A stretch of DNA of 51,526 nucleotides from Porphyromonadaceae bacterium UBA7048 (GCA_002493945.1 DLAL01000041.1:1-51526); one strand, 5' to 3'; counted from the first letter of the stretch, positions 39,501-47,751 are shown. The notes: generated by a model not told the origin, from the letters alone. Made by a program: numbers and translations.

Positions 39501-39589
39501 TTTATGTCGCGCTTGCGAAGAAACTCTATCACCGTGTTTACAGAGATATTGAGGTCTTTCGCTATTTTGCTTATTTTCGTTTTCGCCAT
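36554..39589 (-). CDS. infB: Translation initiation factor IF-2
   Basis: 1011 residues. Brings fMet-tRNA to the ribosome and promotes subunit joining. N-terminal IF2_N helix (ISKIAKDLNISVNTVIEFLRKRDINIEE), then about 370 residues of low-complexity linker: Ala/Pro/Glu/Lys repeats (variants of EAPKAPEAPKAEAAPK, about 95-235) followed by a Gly/Arg/Asn-rich stretch (about 315-370). G domain from about residue 515: GHVDHGKT (518-525), DTPGHEAF, NKIDK and SAK-type motifs. Domains II-IV complete it. The linker is long but of the Bacteroidetes kind. Third gene in the operon; 88 bp after nusA. Coding repeats in the linker create several false open frames on the other strand. Confidence 0.97.
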   Translation of the reverse strand: MAKTKISKIAKDLNISVNTVIEFLRKRDINIEESPNTRVEEDIVNLLMGEFQSDKDLKKRSAQITTERKESRVKPAAAPKAEDEAADSPRAPRILGKLELDINGNPVVRRPEAPKAETAPKAPEAPKAEAAPKAPEAAPKAPEAPKAEAAPKAPEAPKAPAPEAPKPAPAAVKEAAPKAPEAPKAPAPEAPGPAPAAVKEAAPKAPEAPKAEAAPKAPEAPKAESPASSGEEEIFTLERRSPAPSINIIGKIDLDALNQNTRPKKKGKDDRRGQRPGQAGQGGDSDRKKRRRIAGKEKVDIEKVGRTAGNAGGSDQRNGGGQGRNGERSDNRGGDNRRDNRRGGNNGGGGEGGNRRGNSGGDRQRKPQRQAVTPEVNEEDVQKQVKETLARLTSKDKGLKKGVRWRKEKREANANREREHMEAEEAESRVLKITEFVTANELAVMMDVPVNSVIATCMNIGVMVSINQRLDAETINIVAEEFGFTTEFVSAEVADAIHQEEDREEDLVSRPPVVTVMGHVDHGKTSLLDYIRKANVIAGEAGGITQHIGSYNVKLPDGRHITFLDTPGHEAFTAMRARGAKVTDIVIVIVAADDSVMPQTVEAINHASAAGVPIVFAINKIDKPHANPDKIKEELAAMNYLVEDWGGKYQSQDISAKQGIGVEELMEKVLLEAEMLELRANPTRRAVGTIIESSLDKGRGYVANVLVQNGTLRVGDIVLAGNHFGKIKAMFNERNQRIREAGPAMPALILGLNGAPTAGDTFNVMESEQEAREIANKREQLAREQGLRTTKMLTLEDIGRRRAIGNFRELNIIVKGDVDGSIEALSDSLIKLSTDEVQINVLHKAVGEISESDVTLAAASDAIIIGFQVRPSQAARRAAERDGVQIRLYSVIYQAIEEVKDAMAGLLAPEIREEITGSAEVLETFHVSKVGTIAGALVREGRIKRGCKVRLIRDGIVRYTGDLGSLKRFKDDVKEVTSGFDCGISIAGYNDVKVGDIIEGFEEKEVSRTLD

Positions 39590-39677
39590 TGGGTGTTCTT
39601 TGTGTTTTTAGAGAGTTGATAAAATAACGAGGGTCGAGGACTGCCGCCGCGCCCTGCAAGGGAAGCGGCGCCGTGTG

Positions 39678-41036
39678 TCAACTCTCTGTATCGGGCTGTT
39701 CGGGAGCCTCGGCTCCGTCCGCAGGAGCTTCGTCTGAATCCTCTTCTTCCTGCTGAGCTTCGGGTGCCTCGGGAGCGTCTTCGTCCTCGTACTCCTTGCG
39801 GAGAATCTCAAGCACGTCGTCGATGGTGTTCTCCTCCAGGTCCGACTTCTCGATGAGGGTCTCACGGGGTGTGTTGAGAACGCTCTTGGCCGTCACGCAG
39901 CCGATCTCCTTGAGCGCGTCGATGACCCACTCGTCGATTTCGTCGCGGAAGTCATCCAGATAGATGTCGTCCTCGTATACCATCTCGGTGTCGCGGTAGA
40001 CGTCGATGGTGTAGCCGGTGAGCATGGTGGCCAGCTTGATGTTGTGGCCGTTCTTGCCGATGGCCAGCGACACTTCCTCGGGACGGAGGAATACTTCGGC
40101 CTTGCGCTCCTCTTCGTCGAGACGGATGTTGGAGATGCGTGCCGGCGAGAGGGCGCGCTGGATGAAGAGCGCGGGATTGTTGGTGTAGCAGATGACGTCG
40201 ATGTTCTCGTTGCGGAGCTCTCGGACGATGCCGTGGATACGCGAGCCCTTGACACCGACGCAGGCACCTACGGGGTCGATACGGTCGTCGTAGCTCTCGA
40301 CGGCTATCTTGGCACGCTCGCCCGGGATGCGTGCCACGGCGCGGATGCTGATGAGACCGTCGTGAATCTCGGGAACCTCAAGCTCGAAGAGACGGCGGAG
40401 GAAGTTCTCGTTCGTACGCGACACGGTGATCTTGGGATTGTTGTTCTTGTTGTCGACATTGGCGATGACAGCGCGGACGGTCTCGCCCTTGCGGAAGAAT
40501 TCGCCGGGGATGAGTTCGCTCTTGGGAAGGAGAAGCTCGTTCTTGTCGTCGTCGAGGAGGAGTGTCTCGCGCGACCATGTCTGATAGACCTCGCCGGTGA
40601 TGAGCTCGCCTTCGAGCTCCTTGAACTTCTGGTATACGGCCTCTTTCTGGAGGTCAAGTATGCGGCTCTGGAGGGTCTGGCGGAGAGTCAGGATGGCACG
40701 TCGGCCGAAGTTCTCGAAGATAATCTCCCGCGAGTGCTCCTCGCCTACCTCGGCCTCGGGGTCGTCGTCGGCGCGTGCGTCGGAGAGGGAGATCTGGAGA
40801 TTTTCGTTGACAACCTCACCATCGGGGACGACTTCGAGATTCTGGAATATCTGCACGTCGCCCTTGTCGGGGTTGAGAATCACGTCAAGGTTCTGGTCTG
40901 TGCCGAACATCTTGGACAGCACACTGCGGAAGGATTCTTCCAGGACGCTAATCATAGTGGTCTTGTCGATGTTCTTGAGTTCCTTGAACTCGGCGAACTG
41001 CTCGACCATATTCGGAGTTTCCTCTTTCTTTGCCAT
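39678..41036 (-). CDS. nusA: Transcription termination/antitermination protein NusA
   Basis: 452 residues from ATG 41036 (an in-frame ATG at 41063 adds nine residues unlike NusA). Binds RNA polymerase, stimulates pausing and affects termination. Seen: the N-terminal RNAP-binding domain (MVEQFAEFKELKNIDKTTMISVLEESFRSVLSKMF), an S1 domain (about 130-200), two KH domains (VEVPEIHDGLISIRAVARIPGERAKIAV; CVGVKGSRIHGIVRELRNENIDVI; KNGHNIKLATMLTGYTIDVY), and a short C-terminal acidic tail (EAPEAQQEEEDSDEAPADG). No long pair of C-terminal acidic repeats as in E. coli. It starts 38 bp after rimP and lies upstream of infB. Confidence 0.96.
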   Translation of the reverse strand: MAKKEETPNMVEQFAEFKELKNIDKTTMISVLEESFRSVLSKMFGTDQNLDVILNPDKGDVQIFQNLEVVPDGEVVNENLQISLSDARADDDPEAEVGEEHSREIIFENFGRRAILTLRQTLQSRILDLQKEAVYQKFKELEGELITGEVYQTWSRETLLLDDDKNELLLPKSELIPGEFFRKGETVRAVIANVDNKNNNPKITVSRTNENFLRRLFELEVPEIHDGLISIRAVARIPGERAKIAVESYDDRIDPVGACVGVKGSRIHGIVRELRNENIDVICYTNNPALFIQRALSPARISNIRLDEEERKAEVFLRPEEVSLAIGKNGHNIKLATMLTGYTIDVYRDTEMVYEDDIYLDDFRDEIDEWVIDALKEIGCVTAKSVLNTPRETLIEKSDLEENTIDDVLEILRKEYEDEDAPEAPEAQQEEEDSDEAPADGAEAPEQPDTES

Positions 41037-41074
41037 GTATAGTGATTGTTTTTTAATTTTCAATTATCGGTTTA

Positions 41075-41560
41075 TCAGAACTGCAGGTCGTAGCGCACGT
41101 ACTTGCACTGGCGTGAGTTGAGTTCTACGGCTTCCTGACGCACTACGGGGCGCTTGGCTCCGGGCTCCTTGACCTTGACGGGCATCTCTATGGTGAAGTC
41201 CACGTCGGTGTCGGCTCCGTCGCCTTCGGCCACTGCCGTGAGGACGCCGCGGAGCTTGCGGCCGTCGGCGGTGAGCACCTCGACATCGTTGCCCAGATTC
41301 TTGTCGTACTGCGCGCGGATACGGAAGTCCGACGTTATACCGGCCGAACCCACTTCAAGCTCGTAGTCCTCGACGTCGCGGTCGAACACGTCCTCGATGC
41401 GGCGCGTGATGGCGGCGCATGCGTCGATGTCGACTCCTGTGGCCGAATCAATCTCTACGGTTATCTCATTGGCGGGTGTCACCTTGATGTCGACCACGAA
41501 GAGGTCGGTGCCGGCGATGGCGTCGGCCACGGTGCGTGTCAGCAGTTCTTTATCTATCAT
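41075..41560 (-). CDS. rimP: Ribosome maturation factor RimP
   Basis: 161 residues. Needed for maturation of the 30S subunit. Seen: the N-terminal half (TDLFVVDIKVTPANEITVEIDSATGVDIDACAAITRRIEDVFD) with the typical DIDxCxxITR segment, the YELEVGSAGITSDFRIRAQYDKNLGNDVEV motif, and the C-terminal Sm-like barrel. It is the first gene of the rimP-nusA-infB-folK operon. The promoter at 41625-41656 and a leader with a stable hairpin (41581-41611) precede it. Confidence 0.94.
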   Translation of the reverse strand: MIDKELLTRTVADAIAGTDLFVVDIKVTPANEITVEIDSATGVDIDACAAITRRIEDVFDRDVEDYELEVGSAGITSDFRIRAQYDKNLGNDVEVLTADGRKLRGVLTAVAEGDGADTDVDFTIEMPVKVKEPGAKRPVVRQEAVELNSRQCKYVRYDLQF

Positions 41561-41580
41561 ATATCGCGGTGTATCAAATA

Positions 41581-41611
41581 GAGAGGAGGAAGCTGTCGGC
41601 TCCCTCCTCTC
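41581..41611 (-). promoter_or_regulatory. Leader hairpin of the rimP-nusA-infB operon (minus strand)
   Basis: In the message leader, GAGAGGAGG pairs with CCTCCTCTC, with one mismatch and then GCT/AGC, over a 5-nt loop. It lies between the predicted transcription start (about 41619) and the rimP ATG (41560). There is no T-run after it, so it looks like a structured leader rather than a plain terminator. Confidence 0.65.
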
Positions 41612-41624
41612 CTGAAGATTTATG

Positions 41625-41656
41625 CAAAGTTATAAAATTATTTATTAATGTGCAAA
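41625..41656 (-). promoter_or_regulatory. Promoter of rimP-nusA-infB-folK, TTTG-N20-TAACTTTG (minus strand)
   Basis: TTTG (41656-41653) and TAACTTTG (41632-41625), 20 nt apart, with a leader of about 60 nt. Confidence 0.86.
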
Positions 41657-41730
41657 TGCCGCAGACGGATATGCGCCGCGACGGCACGATAATAAATGAT
41701 ATTTAACTTTAATTATGCGTATTTAACTAT

Positions 41731-42474
41731 TTATTCCTCGTCGTCTTCCTCGCGCATGTTGTGGAACACGTTCTGCACGTCCTCGTCGTCCTCGAGTTTC
41801 TCGATGAGTTTGTTGACGGCCTCGCGCTGCTCGGGGGTGACGTCCTTGAGGTCGTTGGGAATGCGCTCGAACTCGGAGCTGATGATCTCGAAGCCGTTCT
41901 CCTCGAGGTAGCTCTGAATCTGCGAGTACGACTCGAATGCGCCGTAGAGCACGATTTCCTCGTTGCCTTCCTCGTCCTGGTCGTGTCCGAGTTCGTCCAC
42001 GCCGTAGTCGATGAGTTCGAGTTCGAGGTCATCGAGGCTCACGCCGTCCTTGGGTTTGATTTTGAAGACGCTCTTGCGGTCGAAGAGGAACGTGAGCGAG
42101 CCCTGGGTGCCGAGGTTGCCGTTGTGCTTGTTGAAGTACGAGCGCACGTTGGCCACGGTGCGGGTGTTGTTGTCGGTGGCTGCTTCGACGAAGATGGCGA
42201 TGCCGAAGGGGCCGTATCCTTCGTAGTTGATTTCCTTGTAGTCGCTCGAGTCCTTGTCGGTGGCCTTCTTGATGGCGCGTTCGACAGTGTCCTTGGGCAT
42301 ATTGGCAGCCTTGGCGTTCTGCATCAGAGCACGGAGGCGGGGATTGGTGTCGGGGTCGGGACCACCGGCCTTGGCGGCGATGGTGATTTCCTTACCGATG
42401 CGGGTGAAAGTGCGCGACATATTGCCCCAGCGTTTGAGCTTGCGGGCTTTGCGGTATTCAAATGCTCTTCCCAT
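41731..42474 (-). CDS. YebC/PmpR family protein
   Basis: 247 residues, the usual length. Seen: the opening MGRAFEYRKARKLKRWGNMSRTFTRIGKEITIAAKAGGPDPDTNPRL-like block (the family normally begins MGRxFExRKxxxxKR), NMPKDTVERAIKKA, YEGYGPFGIAIFVEAATDNNTRTVANVR, and a glutamate-rich C terminus (EKLEDDEDVQNVFHNMREEDDEE). Members bind DNA and/or ribosomes; some are described as transcription regulators and, more recently, as relieving ribosome stalling at prolines. It is 53 bp after pheT on the same strand, so probably in one unit. The 170 bp after it hold the rimP promoter and leader of the next operon. Confidence 0.94.
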   Translation of the reverse strand: MGRAFEYRKARKLKRWGNMSRTFTRIGKEITIAAKAGGPDPDTNPRLRALMQNAKAANMPKDTVERAIKKATDKDSSDYKEINYEGYGPFGIAIFVEAATDNNTRTVANVRSYFNKHNGNLGTQGSLTFLFDRKSVFKIKPKDGVSLDDLELELIDYGVDELGHDQDEEGNEEIVLYGAFESYSQIQSYLEENGFEIISSEFERIPNDLKDVTPEQREAVNKLIEKLEDDEDVQNVFHNMREEDDEE

Positions 42475-42527
42475 GGGTAGTGCTTGAAGTGGTTGAGAGT
42501 TTGTTTATATTTCTTGATATTGTTTTC

Positions 42528-45017
42528 TTAGCGGAGTTCGGCGTTGAAGCGGCTCTTCAGGGTGTCGATGACCTTGGCCATTACCTTGTCGATATACTTG
42601 TCCTGAAGCGTCTTCTCGGGGTCCTGAAGGGTGATGGAGATGGCGTAGGACTTCTTGCCGGCCGGGAGCTTGTCGCCTTCGTAGACGTCGAAGAGCTCCA
42701 CGGAGTCGAGGATGCGGCGCTCGGCGTCGCGGACGGCTGTCTCGATGTCGGCCATGCTCACGGTCGAGTCGATCAGGAGCGAGAGGTCGCGCTTGACGGG
42801 CTGCGTCTTGGGCAGCGGTGCGTAGAGGGCGTTGACGGCGGCCTGGGCGCGGCAGATCATGTCCCAGTCGAGTTCGGCGAAGCATACGGGCACCTTGATG
42901 TCGCAGCGGCGGCAGAGGGCCTCCGAGACGATGCCTGCGCGGCCGATGACGGCTCCCTTGGGAGTGACGATGTCAAGAGCCTGGGCGAAGATGCCGCCCT
43001 CAGTGCCGGCAGGCTTGAACGTCACCTTGCGGACATCCATGCCGGCACGTGCGAGCACGTTGATGACGGCTGCCTTGAGGTCGTAGAATCCGGCCTCCTC
43101 GGCGGCGCGGAGCCAGTTGGCGCGGCGCGTAGAGCCGGCCAGCCACAGGCCCAGACGCTGGCTCTCGGAGTAGGGAGCCAGCGGACGCTCGGCGGTGGAT
43201 TCCCTGTCGGGATTGAGGAAGTAGACGTTGCCGAACTCGAAGAAGGCCGTGTCGGGGTTGCGGCGGTTCACGTTGTGGGCTATCGACTCGAGACCGCCGA
43301 AGAGCAGGGTCTGACGCATGACGTTGAGATCCTGGCTCAGGGGATTGAGCAGATGCACGCTGTGGGCTGCCGGGAAGTCGGTCAGGCCGTCGTAGTAGGC
43401 TTCGGCCGTGAGCGAGTTGTTGAGGATTTCGTTCCAGCCTGCGCCGGTGAGCTGCTCGGCCACCACGCGGCGGAAGTCGTCGGCGGCGTCGACAGCGGTC
43501 TTGAACGAGAGGCATGAGTGGAGCGAATCGCTCATGGCGACATTATTATATCCGTATATGCGGAGGAAGTCCTCGATGACGTCGCAGGGGCGGCGCACAT
43601 CCACGCGGTAGGTGGGCACGGCGAGTGCCAGACGGTCGTCGGGACACCTGGTGATGTCTATCTCGAGGGCGCGGAGGATGGTGTCGATGGTGTCGTGGCT
43701 GAATTCGGCGCCGATGAGCTTGCCGAAGTCGCCGTATGCCATGTCGACGGCATAGGGTGCGACGGGTTCGGGATACCAGTCCACAATCTCGCCCGCAGGG
43801 GTGGCTCCGGCCAGCTCGCAGATGAGTCCGGCGGCGAGCTTGAGGGCGTAGAGACATCCGTTGGGGTCGACGCCGCGCTCGAAGCGGAACGACGAGTCGG
43901 TGCTGATGCCGTGACGGCGCGCGGTGCGGCGCACGGATGTGGCGTTGAAGCATGCGCTCTCAAGGAATACGGTCGTGGTGCTCTCGGTAGTGCCGGACTC
44001 AAGACCGCCGAAGACGCCGGCGATGCAGCGCGGACGCGCGGAGTCGCATATCATCAGGTCGGCGGCGTCAAGGGTGTGCTCCACAGAGTCAAGGGTGACG
44101 AACTTGAAGCCCTGCTCGGCACGGCGCACGACAATCTGACGGTCGCAGAGCGTGTCGGCGTCGAAAGCGTGGAGGGGCTGGCCGACGGCATGGAGCACGA
44201 AGTTGGTGATGTCCACCACATTGTTGATGGGGTGCATGCCGATGGCCTTGAGCTTCGTGGCGAGCCAGTCGGGCGAGGGTCCGACTTTCACATCCTTCAG
44301 GGTGATGCCGCAGTAGCGGGTCACGCCGTCGGCGGCCTCGACGCGCACCTTGACGGCCTCGTCGGAGGGAGCGCCGGCCTTGAAGGCGTCCACGTCGGGA
44401 CGATGCGCCTCGGTCGGGGCTATGCCGCGTCCGGTGAGGGCGGCGGCTATGTCGCGTGCCACGCCGTAGTGCGAGGCAGCGTCGATGCGGTTGGGCGTAA
44501 GGTCAACTTCCAGCACATAGTCGTCCTCGATGCCGAAGTACTCGGCAGCCGGACGGCCTACCATGCTTTCGGCAGCCGCAGGCAGCACGATGATGCCGTC
44601 ATGCGACGAGCCTACGCCGATTTCGTCCTCGGCGCATATCATGCCGAAGGACTCTACGCCGCGGATTTTCGATTTCTTGATTTTGAAAGACTCGCCATCG
44701 GGAGTATAGAGAGTCGTGCCCACGGTGGCCACCACCACGGTCTGTCCGGCGGCTACATTGGGTGCGCCGCACACAATCTGGGTAGGATTGCCGTTGCCTT
44801 CGAGGTCAACTGTCGTGATATGCAGGTGGTCGCTGTCGGGATGCACGTCGCACGTGAGCACCTTGCCCACGACGATACCGGCCAGACCTCCGCGGATGCT
44901 TTCGACCCGTTCGACCGACCCTGTCTCAAGACCGATCGACGTAAGGAGCTCGGCCAGAGCGTCGGGCGTGAGGTCGAAGTCCACGTATTCTTTAAGCCAT
45001 TTATATGATATGTTCAT
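42528..45017 (-). CDS. pheT: Phenylalanyl-tRNA synthetase beta subunit
   Basis: 829 residues from ATG 45017 (NISYKWLKEYVDFDL); the frame opens 30 codons earlier, but a TAACTTTG box (45048-45041) lies in that part. Forms an alpha2-beta2 enzyme with PheS, which is not in this window. Seen: the N-terminal domain, the tRNA-binding EMAP-like domain (VGKVLTCDVHPDSDHLHITTVDLEGN), the B3/B4 editing region, the B5 domain (IVDWYPEP... DVRRPCDVIEDFLRIYGYNN), a catalytic-core-like domain, and the C-terminal FDX-ACB domain (KRDLSLLIDSTVSMADIETAV, then ITLQDPEKTLQDKYIDKVMAKV). yebC follows. Confidence 0.96.
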   Translation of the reverse strand: MNISYKWLKEYVDFDLTPDALAELLTSIGLETGSVERVESIRGGLAGIVVGKVLTCDVHPDSDHLHITTVDLEGNGNPTQIVCGAPNVAAGQTVVVATVGTTLYTPDGESFKIKKSKIRGVESFGMICAEDEIGVGSSHDGIIVLPAAAESMVGRPAAEYFGIEDDYVLEVDLTPNRIDAASHYGVARDIAAALTGRGIAPTEAHRPDVDAFKAGAPSDEAVKVRVEAADGVTRYCGITLKDVKVGPSPDWLATKLKAIGMHPINNVVDITNFVLHAVGQPLHAFDADTLCDRQIVVRRAEQGFKFVTLDSVEHTLDAADLMICDSARPRCIAGVFGGLESGTTESTTTVFLESACFNATSVRRTARRHGISTDSSFRFERGVDPNGCLYALKLAAGLICELAGATPAGEIVDWYPEPVAPYAVDMAYGDFGKLIGAEFSHDTIDTILRALEIDITRCPDDRLALAVPTYRVDVRRPCDVIEDFLRIYGYNNVAMSDSLHSCLSFKTAVDAADDFRRVVAEQLTGAGWNEILNNSLTAEAYYDGLTDFPAAHSVHLLNPLSQDLNVMRQTLLFGGLESIAHNVNRRNPDTAFFEFGNVYFLNPDRESTAERPLAPYSESQRLGLWLAGSTRRANWLRAAEEAGFYDLKAAVINVLARAGMDVRKVTFKPAGTEGGIFAQALDIVTPKGAVIGRAGIVSEALCRRCDIKVPVCFAELDWDMICRAQAAVNALYAPLPKTQPVKRDLSLLIDSTVSMADIETAVRDAERRILDSVELFDVYEGDKLPAGKKSYAISITLQDPEKTLQDKYIDKVMAKVIDTLKSRFNAELR

Positions 45018-45040
45018 CGTTTGTTTGTTGTTTCGAGTTG

Positions 45041-45048
45041 CAAAGTTA
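45041..45048 (-). promoter_or_regulatory. -7 element (TAACTTTG) upstream of pheT
   Basis: Minus-strand TAACTTTG 23 bp before the pheT ATG at 45017. No TTTG at the expected distance; half-consensus only. Confidence 0.55.
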
Positions 45049-45177
45049 GTGATTTTTTGCTGATTTCCACCTCTGTTATTTCCAAAAAACGCCCGTCGTT
45101 CATTCATGCCCTATCGGCATATATGCTATTTCGTAATCAAATAACTCAAAAATGACAGCTATCTTAAAAATTTTTAC

Positions 45178-45185
45178 TACTTTTG
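45178..45185 (+). promoter_or_regulatory. -7 element (TACTTTTG) of the psd operon
   Basis: TACTTTTG lies 37 bp before the ATG at 45223 and fits TAnnTTTG. I see no TTTG in register upstream. The region between 45017 and 45223 is AT-rich and holds the two divergent promoters. Confidence 0.6.
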
Positions 45186-45222
45186 CATTGCATATGCGAC
45201 GACTGTGTATGTCCCTGAACGT

Positions 45223-45906
45223 ATGAGAGTAAAAATCCACCACGAAGGTACCGGCATCATTTTCATGGTCCTTGCCGTATTCCTTGTCATAAACGCACCC
45301 CTGTGGGTATGGGTGAGACCGCTGGCCTGGGCCTGCGGCTCCACTCTGATATGCGCTATACTGTTCCTGCTTGTAGTCAACTTCTTCCGTTCGCCGCGCC
45401 GCAGATTCACCGGTGACCGCCGCAATGTGGTAGTGTCGTCGGCCGACGGCCGCGTCGTGGCGCTTGAGGAGACTTTCGAGGATGAGTACCTTCACTGCCG
45501 CTGCCTGCAGGTGTCGGTATTCATGTCGATTCTCAACGTCCACGCCAACTGGTTCCCCGTCGACGGAGAAGTGGTCTACGTCAAGCATCATTCCGGACGA
45601 TTTCTGGCGGCATATCTGCCGAAATCGAGCACGGAGAACGAACGCTCGACCGTGGTAATCCGCACACCCGAAGGCCAGCCGGTGCTCATGCGCCAGATTG
45701 CAGGAGCCATGGCACGGCGCATAGTCACCTACGCCCGGCCCGGCGACGAGGCATCCATCGAAGACCATATGGGCTTCATCAAGTTCGGTTCACGAATTGA
45801 CCTCTATCTCCCTCTGGGGACCGAAACATTAGTAAACATAGGCGACCGCACCGTCGGTGGCATCACCGAGGTGGCACGTCTGCATCCCGATACACAAAAT
45901 GTCTGA
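45223..45906 (+). CDS. psd: Phosphatidylserine decarboxylase, short pyruvoyl form
   Basis: 227 residues from ATG 45223; a GTG at 45205 in frame is less likely. Converts phosphatidylserine to phosphatidylethanolamine at the inner membrane. Seen: an N-terminal membrane segment (GIIFMVLAVFLVINAPLWVW), NFFRSPRRRF, the family block VSVFMSILNVHANWFPVDGEVVYVKHHSGRF, and the autocleavage site GFIKFGS (Gly189-Ser190), from which the pyruvoyl prosthetic group forms. Its end overlaps the pssA start by 8 bp, so the enzymes that make and decarboxylate phosphatidylserine are translationally coupled. Confidence 0.94.
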   Translation: MRVKIHHEGTGIIFMVLAVFLVINAPLWVWVRPLAWACGSTLICAILFLLVVNFFRSPRRRFTGDRRNVVVSSADGRVVALEETFEDEYLHCRCLQVSVFMSILNVHANWFPVDGEVVYVKHHSGRFLAAYLPKSSTENERSTVVIRTPEGQPVLMRQIAGAMARRIVTYARPGDEASIEDHMGFIKFGSRIDLYLPLGTETLVNIGDRTVGGITEVARLHPDTQNV

Positions 45907-46606
45907 TTTCAAGGGATTAATCCCTAACACGATAACATCGCTCAACCTCCTCTCAGGCTGCGTGGCCATATTCATGGCCTTCAATCTCACCGCACAGTAC
46001 GGCCCTCTCGACGGCGCACAGTGGTGCATGACAGCCATAGGCATGGCGGCGGTCTTCGACTTCCTCGACGGTGCCTCGGCTCGGGCGCTCAAGCGCTTCT
46101 CGCCCATAGGCGGCGACCTCGACTCGCTGGCCGACCTCGTGAGCTTCGGAGTGGCTCCGGCCATGCTGATGCTCAACACCATGCTCGAGTACGACTCCCT
46201 CGGATGGCCGGCATTCGCAGCTCTCCTGCTCGTGCCTTTCGGCGCTCTCCGGCTGGCCATATTCAACAACGACACCGAACAGGCCACCTACTTCCGCGGC
46301 CTGCCCATCCCGGCCAACGCCATATTCTGGATAGGCATGTACGGATGGATATCGCAGTACGGCTATCCCGGATGGCCCGTGATGTGGATTCTCATCGCGC
46401 TCCTGTGCAAGGGCATGGTCGGACGGTTCAAGATGTTCTCGCTGAAATTCAAGAACTTCGGCTTTCACGAGAACTTCATCCGCTACGCCATCATAGCGGC
46501 CACAGTGCTCTTCGTCGTGCTCTACGGCATAGCCGGGCTGGCATGGAGCATACTTCTGTACTTTCTCCTCTCCATGCTCCGTCAGCGCCGCATCGGTGCC
46601 GAATGA
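45899..46606 (+). CDS. pssA: CDP-diacylglycerol-serine O-phosphatidyltransferase
   Basis: 235 residues from ATG 45899, which overlaps psd by 8 bp. Makes phosphatidylserine from CDP-diacylglycerol and serine; the product is the substrate of Psd. Seen: the CDP-alcohol phosphotransferase motif D-G-x2-A-R-x8-G-x3-D-x3-D (Asp57, Gly58, Ala61, Arg62, Gly71, Asp75, Asp79), LADLVSFGVAPAML, and about six to eight membrane helices. It is the membrane-embedded type II enzyme (as in Bacillus) rather than the E. coli phospholipase-D-like PssA. Earlier starts in frame (45857) lie inside psd. Confidence 0.94.
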   Translation: MSDFKGLIPNTITSLNLLSGCVAIFMAFNLTAQYGPLDGAQWCMTAIGMAAVFDFLDGASARALKRFSPIGGDLDSLADLVSFGVAPAMLMLNTMLEYDSLGWPAFAALLLVPFGALRLAIFNNDTEQATYFRGLPIPANAIFWIGMYGWISQYGYPGWPVMWILIALLCKGMVGRFKMFSLKFKNFGFHENFIRYAIIAATVLFVVLYGIAGLAWSILLYFLLSMLRQRRIGAE

Positions 46607-46666
46607 GAGTATTATCTCCCTATTTCAGCCAAACTCCATGACAGCGGAGCTTGTTTATAATCTACA

Positions 46667-47050
46667 ATGAATATAATATTAGACATATTAGGACTTTTCC
46701 TTCTCTATATCCTCATAACGGCCCTGTGGCGCGGATGGCAGCTCTGGCGTCAGTTCCGCCGTATGCAGAGATTCGTCAATGACCCCTACGGCGAGATGAA
46801 CCGTCAGGCACGCCGTGAGGAGGCACGCTCGGGTTCGCCTTTCGGATTCAGCTTCTCGGGCTTCGGCCCGTCGCGCAGACCCCGTCGCAGCCGCGACGGC
46901 AAGAAGATTCCGCACGGCACGGGCGAATACATCGACTTCACCGAGGTCACCCTGTCAGCCGAGGAACTCAGGCAGCGCTACGAGCGGCGGACGCAGACCG
47001 TGCGCACGGAAGAACAGATTACGGACATAAAGTGGGTCGACCTACCCTGA
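46667..47050 (+). CDS. DUF4834 family membrane protein
   Basis: 127 residues. N-terminal hydrophobic helix (MNIILDILGLFLLYILITALWRG), then a basic linker (WQLWRQFRRM) and a soluble Arg/Gly/Ser-rich part with the C-terminal motif TGEYIDFTEVTLSAEELRQRYERR, ending with EEQITDIKWVDLP. This layout matches DUF4834, a Bacteroidetes family of unknown function often next to psd/pssA. It is 60 bp after pssA. No enzyme motif is visible; a single-pass membrane protein with a cytoplasmic tail is inferred. Confidence 0.82.
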   Translation: MNIILDILGLFLLYILITALWRGWQLWRQFRRMQRFVNDPYGEMNRQARREEARSGSPFGFSFSGFGPSRRPRRSRDGKKIPHGTGEYIDFTEVTLSAEELRQRYERRTQTVRTEEQITDIKWVDLP

Positions 47051-47086
47051 CACCTCATCACACAGGACAACGGCATAAGACACGAC

Positions 47087-47740
47087 ATGAAAGAAATATT
47101 CTCATTTCTCGACCGGCTGGCGGCCAACAACAACCGCGAATGGTTCGCCGCAAACAAAGCGGAGTACGACCGTCTGCGCGACATGTGGACTGAAAAACTT
47201 CAGGAACTGCTCGACGCGATGGCCCTCTATGACGGCTCGCTCGCCCACGTAAGTGCCAAAGACTGCCTCTACCGCATATACCGCGACACACGCTTTTCCA
47301 ACGATAAGACCCCGTACAAGACCCACTTCGCGGCACTGCTCTCCCCCACCGGCCGCCACTGCGACCGCGCATGCTACTACATACACCTCGGCGCCGACGA
47401 GTGCGCCATATACTCGGGCGTATGGTGTCCGGAGCCGCGCGTGCTCAAGAAGCTCCGCAAAGCCATAGTCGACAACATCGAGGAATTCCGCTCCATCGTG
47501 GAGACTCCGGAGATTGAAGCCACCTTCCCCGGATGGTGGGGACGCAAGCTCAAGACAGCTCCGAAAGGCTATGACCGCGACCATCCGGACATAGAGTATC
47601 TCCGCCTCACCGAGTACGGCAAGTGCTGCGAACTCGACCGCGAATTCTTCGAGCGGCCCGACTGGATAGCCGAAACGGCTCGCCGCCTGGCTCTGCTCAA
47701 GCCGATGAACGACTTTCTGAACTACTCAATCGACGAATAG
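47087..47740 (+). CDS. DUF2461 domain protein (TIGR02453 family)
   Basis: 217 residues. Seen: the opening EIFSFLDRLAANNNREWFAANKAEYDRLRD, the central YRIYRDTRFSNDKTPYKTHFAALLSPTGRH, YYIHLGADECAIYSGVWCPEPRVLKKLRKAI, and a C-terminal LRLTEYGKCCELDREFFERPDWIAE. These are the diagnostic blocks of the DUF2461/TIGR02453 family, whose activity is unknown. Gap of 36 bp from DUF4834; glycosyltransferase follows 11 bp later, so it is a member of the same transcription unit. No membrane segment or signal peptide. Confidence 0.9.
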   Translation: MKEIFSFLDRLAANNNREWFAANKAEYDRLRDMWTEKLQELLDAMALYDGSLAHVSAKDCLYRIYRDTRFSNDKTPYKTHFAALLSPTGRHCDRACYYIHLGADECAIYSGVWCPEPRVLKKLRKAIVDNIEEFRSIVETPEIEATFPGWWGRKLKTAPKGYDRDHPDIEYLRLTEYGKCCELDREFFERPDWIAETARRLALLKPMNDFLNYSIDE

Positions 47741-47751
47741 AACCCAACAAT

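Noticed and set aside
36545..39619. 1024-codon forward frame opposite infB
   Set aside because: Antisense to infB; its repetitive parts mirror the Ala/Pro/Lys/Glu linker codons of IF-2.
43518..45008. 496-codon forward frame opposite pheT
   Set aside because: Shadow frame; pheT has all expected domains on the minus strand.
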